Source: Flavobacteriaceae bacterium
Lineage (GTDB): Bacteria; Bacteroidota; Bacteroidia; Flavobacteriales; Flavobacteriaceae
Direction of reading: 5' to 3'
Length of the DNA stretch: 8,683 nucleotides
NCBI GenBank assembly: GCA_014763515.1
Contig: JACXVH010000055.1
Span: 1 to 8,683, forward strand
Made by a program: the position numbers and the translations under genes. The notes under the pieces were generated by a model. It was not told where the DNA came from. It was given only the letters and a program-made list of their open reading frames with translations, and made no database searches. The first letter of the stretch is position 1, and each line of letters begins with the position of its first letter. Positions 1 to 6,424 of this stretch are shown piece by piece.

Positions 1-1621
1 AGACTCCACTATTAAAATTACTAATATCTATTTTATTAGTGTTAGTTGTTAGTATTTTTTTCCCTGTTAAATCATAAATTTCAGTAATAACATCTTCATT
101 TTTAACATCAATATTAATAATATCTTTTGTAGGATTCGGATAAATAAAAATTTTGTTATTATCAAAATCACTATTACTTAAAGCAGTTTCAGTTAATTTC
201 CATAACTCAACATCATTTGAAGCTGATTTTGCACCAAAATAGATACTGTTATTTAAAATTACTGGTTTAAAATTTAAATTGGAAATTGGAACATTTGGCA
301 ACCCTGTATTCGTTAATTGTTGAGTTCCAGAATTTGTTCCGTCCGTAACCCAAATTTGTTGACTTCCATGATTGAAATACATTCTATTATTTATAATAGC
401 ATATTGTTTGTTATGTATTAAACTTGGAGAAAAACTTGTGTTTCCCAAAGCTGAATAGTCAACTACTTTTACTGTTCCAGAATTAGTGCCGTCTGTCTTA
501 TAAATTTCATAAACATTAGTGCCATTACTACCATCGCAAGCGGCAAAATAAAGTTCGTTATTTAATTCAAAAAAATAGTTGCGTTCATAAGTCAGACTTC
601 CATTTAAATTTCCTGGAAAAATATCTTTAATAAATACAAGGCCTTCTGTTGTGTTGTATCGAAATAATTCTCTTCCTAAAATTTGATTTAGACCTGCATC
701 ATAAGTATTGGCAACAAAATATAAATCATTATTAAAAATATAAAAACTATTAGGTGAACTGCTTTTACCAAAAGCTGGATTTAAATTATTTGGAAAAATA
801 TCGGCTACTAATTCAACTGTTATTCCATCCGTTCTATATAACTCCTCACCTATTGTACCATTATCTGCTGCAAAATATAAATAGCCGTCATACACTTGAA
901 AATGTCTTGGATTTGAACCTGCAGCAAGAGTATTACTTGTATTCGGATTAATTTCAGCAAATAAATTTGTCCCAGCCTCAGTTCCATCTGTAACATACAA
1001 TTCAGGATTCATAGCATCTGTATTTCTACCTGTAAAATACCATTTTCCATTAAACTCTGTAAAATCATTTCCAAAAACAAAACCAACTGGATCAAAAACT
1101 TTTACAGTTCCTGTTGATGTTCCATCTGTTTTCCAAAGTGAAAAAGCAGCTGGTTGATCTCTTGCTGTAAAATACAATTCGCCATTTTTTATAAAATATT
1201 GTTTCAAAGGATTTGGAGTTTCAAAAACTTGAGAACTTGCATTTCCTAACCAAATATCTTTTAGCATTATGGTACCTAATTCTGTTCCATCAGTTATCCA
1301 TAGCTCTTCGCCTTCTGCAGTTGTGTATGCTTTAAAAAATAATAGATTATTAAAAACAAATAATGGGGTTGGCACAGATGGAGTGCCACCATCAATATTT
1401 TTTACCAGTTGAATATTTCCCACTGAACCATCTGATTTATATAGTTCTGTTTGATATTGATTTGTTGCTCGAAAATAAATTTCGCCATTATACTCTACAA
1501 AATTTCTTGGTGAACTGCTGTTTGTACCTGTCCAAATATCGGCTACTTGTTCAAATTGGTATTGTGCATTAGCCAAAAATATGTTTAAAATTAGTACTAT
1601 TGAAAAAATAATCTTATTCAT
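1..1621 (-). CDS. Secreted T9SS type A cargo protein with ELWxTDGT repeats, C-terminus cut by window edge
   Basis: The start codon is the ATG at 1619-1621. The frame is open for 540 codons and leaves the window inside the sorting domain, so the stop codon is not seen. Residues 1 to about 19 form a signal peptide ending in LANAQ. The body carries about nine copies of a motif like ELWxTDGTxxGT, near residues 58, 105, 160, 206, 259, 317, 371, 421 and 471, mostly 45 to 60 residues apart and each preceded by a strand such as GELYF. This spacing suggests a beta-propeller, which is inference. The copies near 317 and 471 are degenerate. From residue 491 the motif IFIYPNPTKD opens a T9SS type A sorting domain, which normally directs export through the outer membrane and attachment to the cell surface. 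About 10 to 20 residues are probably missing. The gene starts 4 bases after the stop of its neighbour and is likely in the same operon. The substrate or ligand is unknown. Confidence 0.9.
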   Translation of the reverse strand, partial: MNKIIFSIVLILNIFLANAQYQFEQVADIWTGTNSSSPRNFVEYNGEIYFRATNQYQTELYKSDGSVGNIQLVKNIDGGTPSVPTPLFVFNNLLFFKAYTTAEGEELWITDGTELGTIMLKDIWLGNASSQVFETPNPLKQYFIKNGELYFTARDQPAAFSLWKTDGTSTGTVKVFDPVGFVFGNDFTEFNGKWYFTGRNTDAMNPELYVTDGTEAGTNLFAEINPNTSNTLAAGSNPRHFQVYDGYLYFAADNGTIGEELYRTDGITVELVADIFPNNLNPAFGKSSSPNSFYIFNNDLYFVANTYDAGLNQILGRELFRYNTTEGLVFIKDIFPGNLNGSLTYERNYFFELNNELYFAACDGSNGTNVYEIYKTDGTNSGTVKVVDYSALGNTSFSPSLIHNKQYAIINNRMYFNHGSQQIWVTDGTNSGTQQLTNTGLPNVPISNLNFKPVILNNSIYFGAKSASNDVELWKLTETALSNSDFDNNKIFIYPNPTKDIINIDVKNEDVITEIYDLTGKKILTTNTNKIDISNFNSGV

Positions 1622-1625
1622 TGCT

Positions 1626-2099
1626 TTACTTTTTTATTATTTTGAATATTCGTATTAGTTTGTTTTCTTTTTTTATTTGCAATAAGTAAACACCAGTAGA
1701 AAAGCTTTCTAAATCTATACTCATAATTAATTCATTTATTTTATTTGTTTGAATCAACTGACCTAATTCATTATATAAATCAAATTGAGTTACATTTAAA
1801 TTAGATAATCTAAGAGTTACTTTATCTGAAGTAGGATTTGGGTATAGTAAAATATCATTATCAAAATCAAAATTTTCATTTGATAAAGATGAATCTTCAA
1901 TATCCAGAATAGTTTCAATAATAATATTTGAAGAAGTGCTTATTTGTTGGTTAAAAACTTCACCAGCTACATGCATACCTTGAGCCTCTATAAAGCCTGC
2001 ATTGAAATTATCTCTTACTAACTGTTGTGCAGATGTTGTTAAAACAAATAAAATGAACAGTATACAAAGATTTACTTTTTGATTTTGAAACTTTATCAT
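1626..2099 (-). CDS. Small T9SS type A sorting domain protein, partner gene of the fibre
   Basis: This 157-residue protein starts at an ATG (2097-2099) that overlaps the stop of the fibre gene as ATGA. Residues 1 to about 24 are a signal peptide with a hydrophobic core and a TTSAQ cleavage region. Residues 25 to about 75 form a short mature region containing GEVFNQQIST, which resembles the short beta segment seen before the sorting domain in many small Bacteroidetes T9SS proteins. Residues 81 to 157 are a complete T9SS type A sorting domain: ILLYPNPTSD, then ELGQLIQT, then STGVYLLQI and a lysine-rich end. The protein is therefore almost entirely an export and anchoring signal with little cargo. 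Its role is unknown. The overlap with the fibre gene suggests matched production, and one possibility is a surface adaptor for the fibre, which is inference. Confidence 0.9.
   Translation of the reverse strand: MIKFQNQKVNLCILFILFVLTTSAQQLVRDNFNAGFIEAQGMHVAGEVFNQQISTSSNIIIETILDIEDSSLSNENFDFDNDILLYPNPTSDKVTLRLSNLNVTQFDLYNELGQLIQTNKINELIMSIDLESFSTGVYLLQIKKENKLIRIFKIIKK
2096..2099 (-). other. ATGA stop-start overlap between fibre gene and small T9SS gene
   Basis: On the minus strand the four bases ATGA hold the start codon of the 157-residue T9SS protein (2097-2099) and the TGA stop of the fibre gene (2096-2098). Such overlaps usually mean that ribosomes finishing the first gene reinitiate on the second, tying their levels together. 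Confidence 0.9.
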
Positions 2100-5000
2100 T
2101 GACTTAACTTTTTATTGATTTCGTCAATTTGCTTTTGCAAACTTTCAATAAGTTTATTTTGCTCATCGATAGTTAATTGTTGTTTTTCTATGATTTCTTG
2201 TTGTTCTTGGATAGCTTTAACTATAGGTACCACAAACTCAGCATAACGCAAACCGTAATGTGAACTTTCATTTTGTGGTTTATCTACTCCATGAAAATCA
2301 TATCCTAAACTTTTCGCAGCCTGTTCTACTTCTTGGGCAATAAAACCAGATTGTATTTCTTGAAATTTTAAACGCTCGGCATCTTTTAAGCGAAGACTAT
2401 CTGGTATTTTCATAAAGCGCGCAATTGCATCAGGGTCTAATTGATACGTAACTGGACGTAGTTTTTTAATAAAATTAATTCCTGGAACACTCTCTTTTAC
2501 ATTTATTTTAAAACGACCATCACTAACATTTGTCCAATTGGCAAAACCACCTATTGAACTAACCACACCATTTCCTAAACGTATTTGATTTGATGCTGTT
2601 GGTGTAGCAAGATAACCAATAGCTGAAGAATTTGAAATTGAAACTGAATTATTAAAAAATGTACTTACTCCTATTGCTGTGTTGTTATTACCAACACCGC
2701 CATAAGTAGAAAGAGATTGATAGCCTATAGCAACATTATAATCTCCTGAAATATTAGCAGACAATGCTGAATTACCAACCCCTGTATTATAATCACCAGT
2801 AGTATTATTACCCAGAGAATTATATCCAATTGCTGTATTATTAGTACCTACTGTATTTTCGTATAAAGATTGATTACCAACAGAAGTATTAAAATATCCT
2901 GTTGTATTAGAATACAATGATTCAAAACCATTTGAAGTGTTGTAACTACCTGTTGTGTTTGACCCCAAAGCATTATAGCCAACTACAACATTTTCAATTC
3001 CAGAAGTATTTGAATAAAGTGAAAATTTACCAATGGCAATATTTTTACTTGAAGTGGAATTAGAGAATAAAGCATAATTACCAATGGCAATATTTTCATT
3101 TCCAGAAGTATTACCTGCTAAAGCTGATACTCCAAATGCAACATTATCTACACCTGTGGTATTACTATTTAAAGCTGATTTTCCATAGGCTGAATTTTTA
3201 CCCCCAATAGTATTAGAATAAAGAGCTCTATAGCCTGATGCTGTGTTTTCATTACCCGAGTTATTACGTAAAGCACTATCCCCAAAAGCTGAATTGAAAT
3301 CACCTGATGTATTCGTATACAAAGCATTATATCCTATAGCTGTATTACTATATCCAGAAACATTGGAATATAGTGAGTTATAACCAATTGCTGTATTATC
3401 ATTTCCTACAGAATTATTACGAAGAGCAGAAAATCCAAACGCAGAATTATTATGTCCAATAACATTTGAATATAAGGCCTCATAACCCATAGCAGTGTTT
3501 TCACTTCCCGTTGTATTAGAATATAATGAATTATTGCCAGTTGCAGTGTTATTACTACCTGTAGTATTAGAAAATAAAGAATTCGAACCAATAGCCGTAT
3601 TATAATTACCTGAATTATTAAATTTTAAAGCATTAACACCATTAGCAGTATTGTCTTCCCCTATTGTGTTATAGAATAAAGCATCTTTACCATTTGCTGT
3701 ATTATTAGATCCAGTGGTATTGGCTACTAAAGTACCTGAACCTAATGCTGTATTATTGTTACCTGTTGTATTATTATATAAAGCAGCATTCCCAAAGGCG
3801 TTATTACTATTTCCTGTAGTATTGTAAAATAAAGCTGTACTACCAATTGCAACATTAAAACTTCCTAAAGTGTTATTATATAAAGCTGAATAGCCAATTC
3901 CAATATTTTGATTACCTTCAGTATTTGAAAATAAAGAATTAACTCCTGTGGCAGTGTTTTGGCTTCCTGATGTATTTTGGTTTAGTGCTTGAAAACCAAT
4001 ACCTACATTTTGATTATTTGAAGCATCATCATTAATTCCGGCACCAATTCCAATAAAAATAGAAGATCCATCATCGGTACCATCAACATCCGATTTTGCG
4101 TCTATTAAGTCATTTAAACGTTGAGCACCAAGTGAGTCTGCATCTACCCAATCTAAAATTCCACTACCGTTTGTTTGTAAAACTTGATTAATTGTTCCAT
4201 CTTCAGCAGGAAATGTATATGAATTTCCATTTATTGGATCACCAATTGTAAAAAGCCCTCCTGTTTCTAATGAACCGTCTTTAAAAACTGTGAGAGCATT
4301 ACTTCTATTAGTATCAGATGTACCATTACCAATTACAAATAGAGGATCTGTGGCTGTCCAACTAGCATTATTTCCTGTAATTTCATTATATCTACCTAGT
4401 ACAAAACTATGCGATGCTTGAGCCGTTGTTCCTAACCCGAAAGAAGTACTTAGTAATCCTGTTGATTGTGTTTGATTACCAAAAGAAAAACTATTACTCC
4501 CAGAAGCTATTGAATTTATCCCTCCTGAAAAAGTATTTACAGCTGTGGCTTGTGAATTATTTCCTATAGCAATTGATGATTGCCCCATTGCTTGAGAGCC
4601 TTCACCAAAAGCAGTTGCATTAATTCCTGAAGCAATGGTGTTAAAGTTTGTTGCAAAAGATCGTAGACCAACGCTTGCTGTATTCCAATTAGTATTTGAA
4701 ATACCTCCCACACGAAATGCTCCTTTATCTTCATCAAAAAAAGCTTTTGTTTTAATTCCAGTTCCTACATAATCAATAGAAGAATCTCCTAAAAGAAAAT
4801 CGTCTGTTTCATTATTTATTTTTGTAACTCCAGCTAAACTAGTAAATGCGCTAGATGAACTTCCTCCTGCATTTTCTGCATACAATGCATACGGAACAGC
4901 TTTTAATTCGGTTATTCCTAAGGAAGTCATTCCTGAACCTGTATCGGCTTTCACTTCAATAAAATGAATATCAATTCCCCAAGAAATCGTATTATAATTA

Positions 5001-5248
5001 CCTAATAATACTATTCCTTCTCCTATTACCGCAGATACATAACCATTTGAATTCGTCATTGCAGTATGACTCTCTGAATAAACATTTGTTTGAGAAACAC
5101 CTTGAAGAATGCTAAACTCTAAGGTTACATTTTGATTAACTAAAATTGAGCCACTATTATCTTTTATAATGGCGGAGTAATTAATGCCTTTTTGTGCAAA
5201 TGAAAAAAGACAAATAAAAAAACTTAAAAAGAATAGATTTTTTTTCAT
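2096..5248 (-). CDS. Repeat-rich tail-fibre/adhesin-like protein with S74 intramolecular chaperone
   Basis: This 1050-residue protein is probably a surface fibre or adhesin. Residues 1-18 are a signal peptide ending FSFAQ. Residues 20 to 125 are the N-terminal beta domain common in Bacteroidetes fibre proteins and end with the typical VPYALYAE. Residues 197-294 are seven 14-residue units of the YadA-head type. Residues 330-400 are a linker with YTFPAEDGT. Residues 413-871 are 27 tandem units of about 17 residues (consensus NTAIGYNALYSNTTGS). Residues 902 to about 1010 are a peptidase S74 chaperone domain with SDGRFK at 909-914. In phage endosialidases this domain trimerises the fibre and then cuts itself off before the serine. 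Residues about 1007-1048 (IQEQQEIIEKQ onward) form a coiled coil, fitting trimer formation. There is no T9SS sorting domain and no transmembrane anchor, so its export route past the periplasm is unclear. The ATG directly follows a hairpin, and the gene's stop overlaps the next start. No neighbouring phage genes are seen, so it is probably cellular. The ligand is unknown. Confidence 0.93.
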   Translation of the reverse strand: MKKNLFFLSFFICLFSFAQKGINYSAIIKDNSGSILVNQNVTLEFSILQGVSQTNVYSESHTAMTNSNGYVSAVIGEGIVLLGNYNTISWGIDIHFIEVKADTGSGMTSLGITELKAVPYALYAENAGGSSSSAFTSLAGVTKINNETDDFLLGDSSIDYVGTGIKTKAFFDEDKGAFRVGGISNTNWNTASVGLRSFATNFNTIASGINATAFGEGSQAMGQSSIAIGNNSQATAVNTFSGGINSIASGSNSFSFGNQTQSTGLLSTSFGLGTTAQASHSFVLGRYNEITGNNASWTATDPLFVIGNGTSDTNRSNALTVFKDGSLETGGLFTIGDPINGNSYTFPAEDGTINQVLQTNGSGILDWVDADSLGAQRLNDLIDAKSDVDGTDDGSSIFIGIGAGINDDASNNQNVGIGFQALNQNTSGSQNTATGVNSLFSNTEGNQNIGIGYSALYNNTLGSFNVAIGSTALFYNTTGNSNNAFGNAALYNNTTGNNNTALGSGTLVANTTGSNNTANGKDALFYNTIGEDNTANGVNALKFNNSGNYNTAIGSNSLFSNTTGSNNTATGNNSLYSNTTGSENTAMGYEALYSNVIGHNNSAFGFSALRNNSVGNDNTAIGYNSLYSNVSGYSNTAIGYNALYTNTSGDFNSAFGDSALRNNSGNENTASGYRALYSNTIGGKNSAYGKSALNSNTTGVDNVAFGVSALAGNTSGNENIAIGNYALFSNSTSSKNIAIGKFSLYSNTSGIENVVVGYNALGSNTTGSYNTSNGFESLYSNTTGYFNTSVGNQSLYENTVGTNNTAIGYNSLGNNTTGDYNTGVGNSALSANISGDYNVAIGYQSLSTYGGVGNNNTAIGVSTFFNNSVSISNSSAIGYLATPTASNQIRLGNGVVSSIGGFANWTNVSDGRFKINVKESVPGINFIKKLRPVTYQLDPDAIARFMKIPDSLRLKDAERLKFQEIQSGFIAQEVEQAAKSLGYDFHGVDKPQNESSHYGLRYAEFVVPIVKAIQEQQEIIEKQQLTIDEQNKLIESLQKQIDEINKKLSQ
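2507..2524 (-). other. Predicted S74 self-cleavage motif SDGRFK
   Basis: Codons 909-914 of the fibre protein read S-D-G-R-F-K. In characterised S74 intramolecular chaperones the peptide bond before this serine is cut, and the serine and the lysine five residues later form the catalytic dyad. Both are present here (Ser909, Lys914), so cleavage is predicted. It would release a C-terminal piece of 142 residues that includes the coiled coil. Activity itself is inferred from the family. Confidence 0.75.
2636..4012 (-). repeat. 27 tandem coding repeats of about 51 bp (17 residues) in the fibre gene
   Basis: Residues 413-871 of the fibre protein divide without gaps into 27 units. Twenty-five are exactly 17 residues, unit 15 has 16 and unit 26 has 18. 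The consensus is close to NTAIGYNALYSNTTGS plus one variable residue. The glycine at unit position 6, the asparagine at 2, the leucine at 10 and the NTTG or NTSG turn near 13-16 are the most constant. A following partial unit (SNSSAIGYLA) leads into the neck. The DNA copies differ at many third codon positions while the protein stays alike, so the array is old and held by selection rather than freshly duplicated. A beta-roll or beta-solenoid fold is likely by analogy with YadA heads. Confidence 0.93.
4367..4660 (-). repeat. Seven tandem 14-residue YadA-head-type coding repeats
   Basis: Residues 197-294 of the fibre protein split exactly into seven 14-residue units, for example ATAFGEGSQAMGQS, SIAIGNNSQATAVN and SFSFGNQTQSTGLL. 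Spacing and the small-residue/glycine pattern match the collagen-binding head repeats of YadA-type trimeric adhesins, which fold as a trimeric left-handed beta-roll. The units are much more divergent from each other than those of the 17-residue array downstream in the same protein. Confidence 0.8.
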
Positions 5249-5303
5249 AAAAATAGGGGTTACTTTCTCCGTTAGTAAAAAACTAACAGAAAAGTAAACC
5301 CTA
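5249..5303 (-). terminator. Long hairpin plus U-tract between the OmpA-family gene and the fibre gene
   Basis: In the minus-strand transcript bases 5303-5282 pair with 5276-5255 around a UUUUU loop (5281-5277). The inner stem GUUAGU/ACUAAC is perfect. The outer stem adds about fourteen pairs with one mismatch and one bulge. The 3' arm is followed at once by AUUUUU (5254-5249) and then by the fibre start codon at 5248. The shape is that of an intrinsic terminator for the OmpA-family gene, whose stop codon ends at 5321. Because the U-tract touches the next start codon, it could also act as an attenuator or hide the ribosome binding region. No clear promoter was found between it and the fibre gene. 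Confidence 0.65.
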
Positions 5304-5320
5304 AAAGTTAAAAACCAACC

Positions 5321-6298
5321 TTATTTCTTTTTTAATACAATTTCTACTCTACGGTTTTTCGCTCTTCCTTCTTCTGTTTCATTTGTTGCAACAGGACAAA
5401 CAGGACCAACTCCAATAGGCGTAATACGAGATTCAAAATTTCCGAATTGCTTCAAAGCTTCAGCAACTTTAATAGCTCTTCCTTCTGCTAATAATGTATT
5501 TTCTCCGAAGTTTCCAATATCATCAGTATGACCTACAATATAGATTTTAGCTTTTGGATTTTGTTTTAAATAATTCCCAATTAGAGCTAATTCTTTTTCA
5601 GACTGAGGCTTTAAATCGGTTTTTCCAGTATCAAAAAGAATTCCGTAAAGCGCAATTTTTCCTTCTTTTTCCAATTTTTCCTTAAAAATATCGGCATTCA
5701 ATTCAATCATTCCAGTTTGCATATTATCTACTTCAATAATTTCAACTAAGATTTTAACCGGATTTTCATCATATTTAGGAGTTGCTGCCACAACAACATA
5801 ATAAATTTTATCTGATGTAGTTACTTTAGCAAATAGATAACGTTGCGAAGCATGATAGGCATTAAACGATTCATAATGACTAATTTCTCCATTACTTTCT
5901 CTATTGGTTTCACCAAAAGTTGCATTAAAAAATTGGGCTGCATACCAAGTCGTTGTTCCATCGCATTCGCCTCCTTTACATTTGAATAAAATTTCGGCAT
6001 TTTGTTTTTTAAAAGCATCTTCATAGTTTTTCATAATTTCTATGGTGCTTTTATTTTTAGGTGCTTCATATACAATTGAAGTTTGTTTACCTGAAACTTC
6101 TAACCATTTTTTGGGTTCTTTATCGTATTCTGCCGGTGCAATAGGATAACGCGTTTCATAATAATCACGTTCAAAATAATATTTGATTTCCGTTCCTGGA
6201 TAACGTGTTAAAAGTTCATGGTCTTTTGAACCTGAAATATCTTGGGCGTTTACAAATACTATAAGTAATGTAAATAATAATGTTAAAGTATTTTTCAT
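5321..6298 (-). CDS. DUF4892-OmpA two-domain envelope protein
   Basis: This 325-residue protein probably links the outer envelope to peptidoglycan. Residues 1-19 are a signal peptide ending VNAQ. Residues 20 to about 190 match what is known of DUF4892: SGSKDHELLTRYPGTEI near the start, then FKCKGGEC (105-112) followed by a tryptophan, then SQRYLFAKV (151-159) and a VEIIEV strand. Residues 215-325 are an OmpA C-terminal domain: LFDTGKTDL, VGHTDDIGNFGEN, EGRAIKVAEAL, and a GRAKNRRVEI ending. Asp259 and Arg274 are 15 residues apart, as in the residues that hold diaminopimelate in OmpA proteins, so peptidoglycan binding is likely intact. There is no N-terminal beta-barrel and no lipobox, so it is expected to be soluble periplasmic or peripherally attached. 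It stands apart from the upstream operon by 126 bases, with its own candidate promoter, and is followed by a terminator-like hairpin. The role of DUF4892 is not known to me. Confidence 0.92.
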   Translation of the reverse strand: MKNTLTLLFTLLIVFVNAQDISGSKDHELLTRYPGTEIKYYFERDYYETRYPIAPAEYDKEPKKWLEVSGKQTSIVYEAPKNKSTIEIMKNYEDAFKKQNAEILFKCKGGECDGTTTWYAAQFFNATFGETNRESNGEISHYESFNAYHASQRYLFAKVTTSDKIYYVVVAATPKYDENPVKILVEIIEVDNMQTGMIELNADIFKEKLEKEGKIALYGILFDTGKTDLKPQSEKELALIGNYLKQNPKAKIYIVGHTDDIGNFGENTLLAEGRAIKVAEALKQFGNFESRITPIGVGPVCPVATNETEEGRAKNRRVEIVLKKK

Positions 6299-6355
6299 AT
6301 TTGTAAAAATTATTTTTTTAAAAAGTCATATGTTACCGCTTTTGTTTATTGATAG

Positions 6356-6372
6356 AAGTTTGCTGCAAACTT
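6356..6372. promoter_or_regulatory. 17-base palindrome upstream of the OmpA-family gene (possible operator)
   Basis: The two halves AAGTTTGC and GCAAACTT are perfect inverted copies around one central base. The site lies about 58 bases before the OmpA-family start codon and overlaps the -7 part of the candidate promoter. That placement would suit a dimeric repressor, or a short hairpin at the 5' end of the mRNA. No U-tract follows it on the minus strand, so a terminator is unlikely. The regulator is unknown. Confidence 0.4.
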
Positions 6373-6396
6373 GTTGTTAATGAGGATTTTATACAA
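6366..6396 (-). promoter_or_regulatory. Candidate Bacteroidetes-type promoter for the OmpA-family gene
   Basis: On the minus strand TTG (6396-6394) is followed after 20 bases by CAAGTTTG (6373-6366). This fits the Bacteroidetes pattern TTTG or TTG at -33 and TAnnTTTG at -7, with one mismatch (C for the first T). Transcription would start near 6360 and leave a leader of about 60 bases. In such AT-rich DNA a chance match is possible. Confidence 0.35.
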
Positions 6397-6424
6397 TTAA
6401 TTTATTGTAAATCAATTTTATACA
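6386..6424. repeat. Pair of 10-base direct repeats after the lipoprotein gene
   Basis: The sequence ATTTTATACA occurs at 6386-6395 and again at 6415-6424, 29 bases apart. Between them ACAAT and ATTGT on the minus strand could form a weak AT-only hairpin. The pair lies between the lipoprotein stop and the candidate promoter. It could be chance or a binding site. Confidence 0.4.

Noticed and set aside
754..951. Plus-strand open frame of 65 codons
   Set aside because: It lies opposite the well-supported T9SS gene, has no recognisable domain and is a by-product of AT-rich coding sequence. The same applies to the plus-strand frames at 1363-1572 and 7909-8091.
3406..3591. Minus-strand open frame inside the fibre repeats
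   Set aside because: It is an alternate frame of the repeat array. The open stretch results from the repeating codons.
2636..4012. Regular 51-base periodicity that could be mistaken for a CRISPR array or minisatellite
   Set aside because: The period is in frame, encodes a continuous protein pattern, and the DNA units are not identical. There are no constant repeats with unique spacers.
2636..4012. Ice-binding or antifreeze solenoid suggested by the N/T-rich repeats
   Set aside because: No regular flat TxT-type face was seen, and the pattern fits YadA-type adhesin heads better. It cannot be excluded from sequence alone.
2096..5248. Tail-fibre and S74 domains as evidence of a prophage
   Set aside because: The protein has a bacterial signal peptide, and its neighbours are OmpA-family and T9SS genes. 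No capsid, tail, integrase or lysis gene is present in the window.
5821..6024. Minus-strand open frame inside the OmpA-family gene
   Set aside because: It overlaps the DUF4892-like region in another frame and has a composition unlike a real protein. The similar frame at 7899-8081 inside the 430-residue gene was rejected for the same reason.
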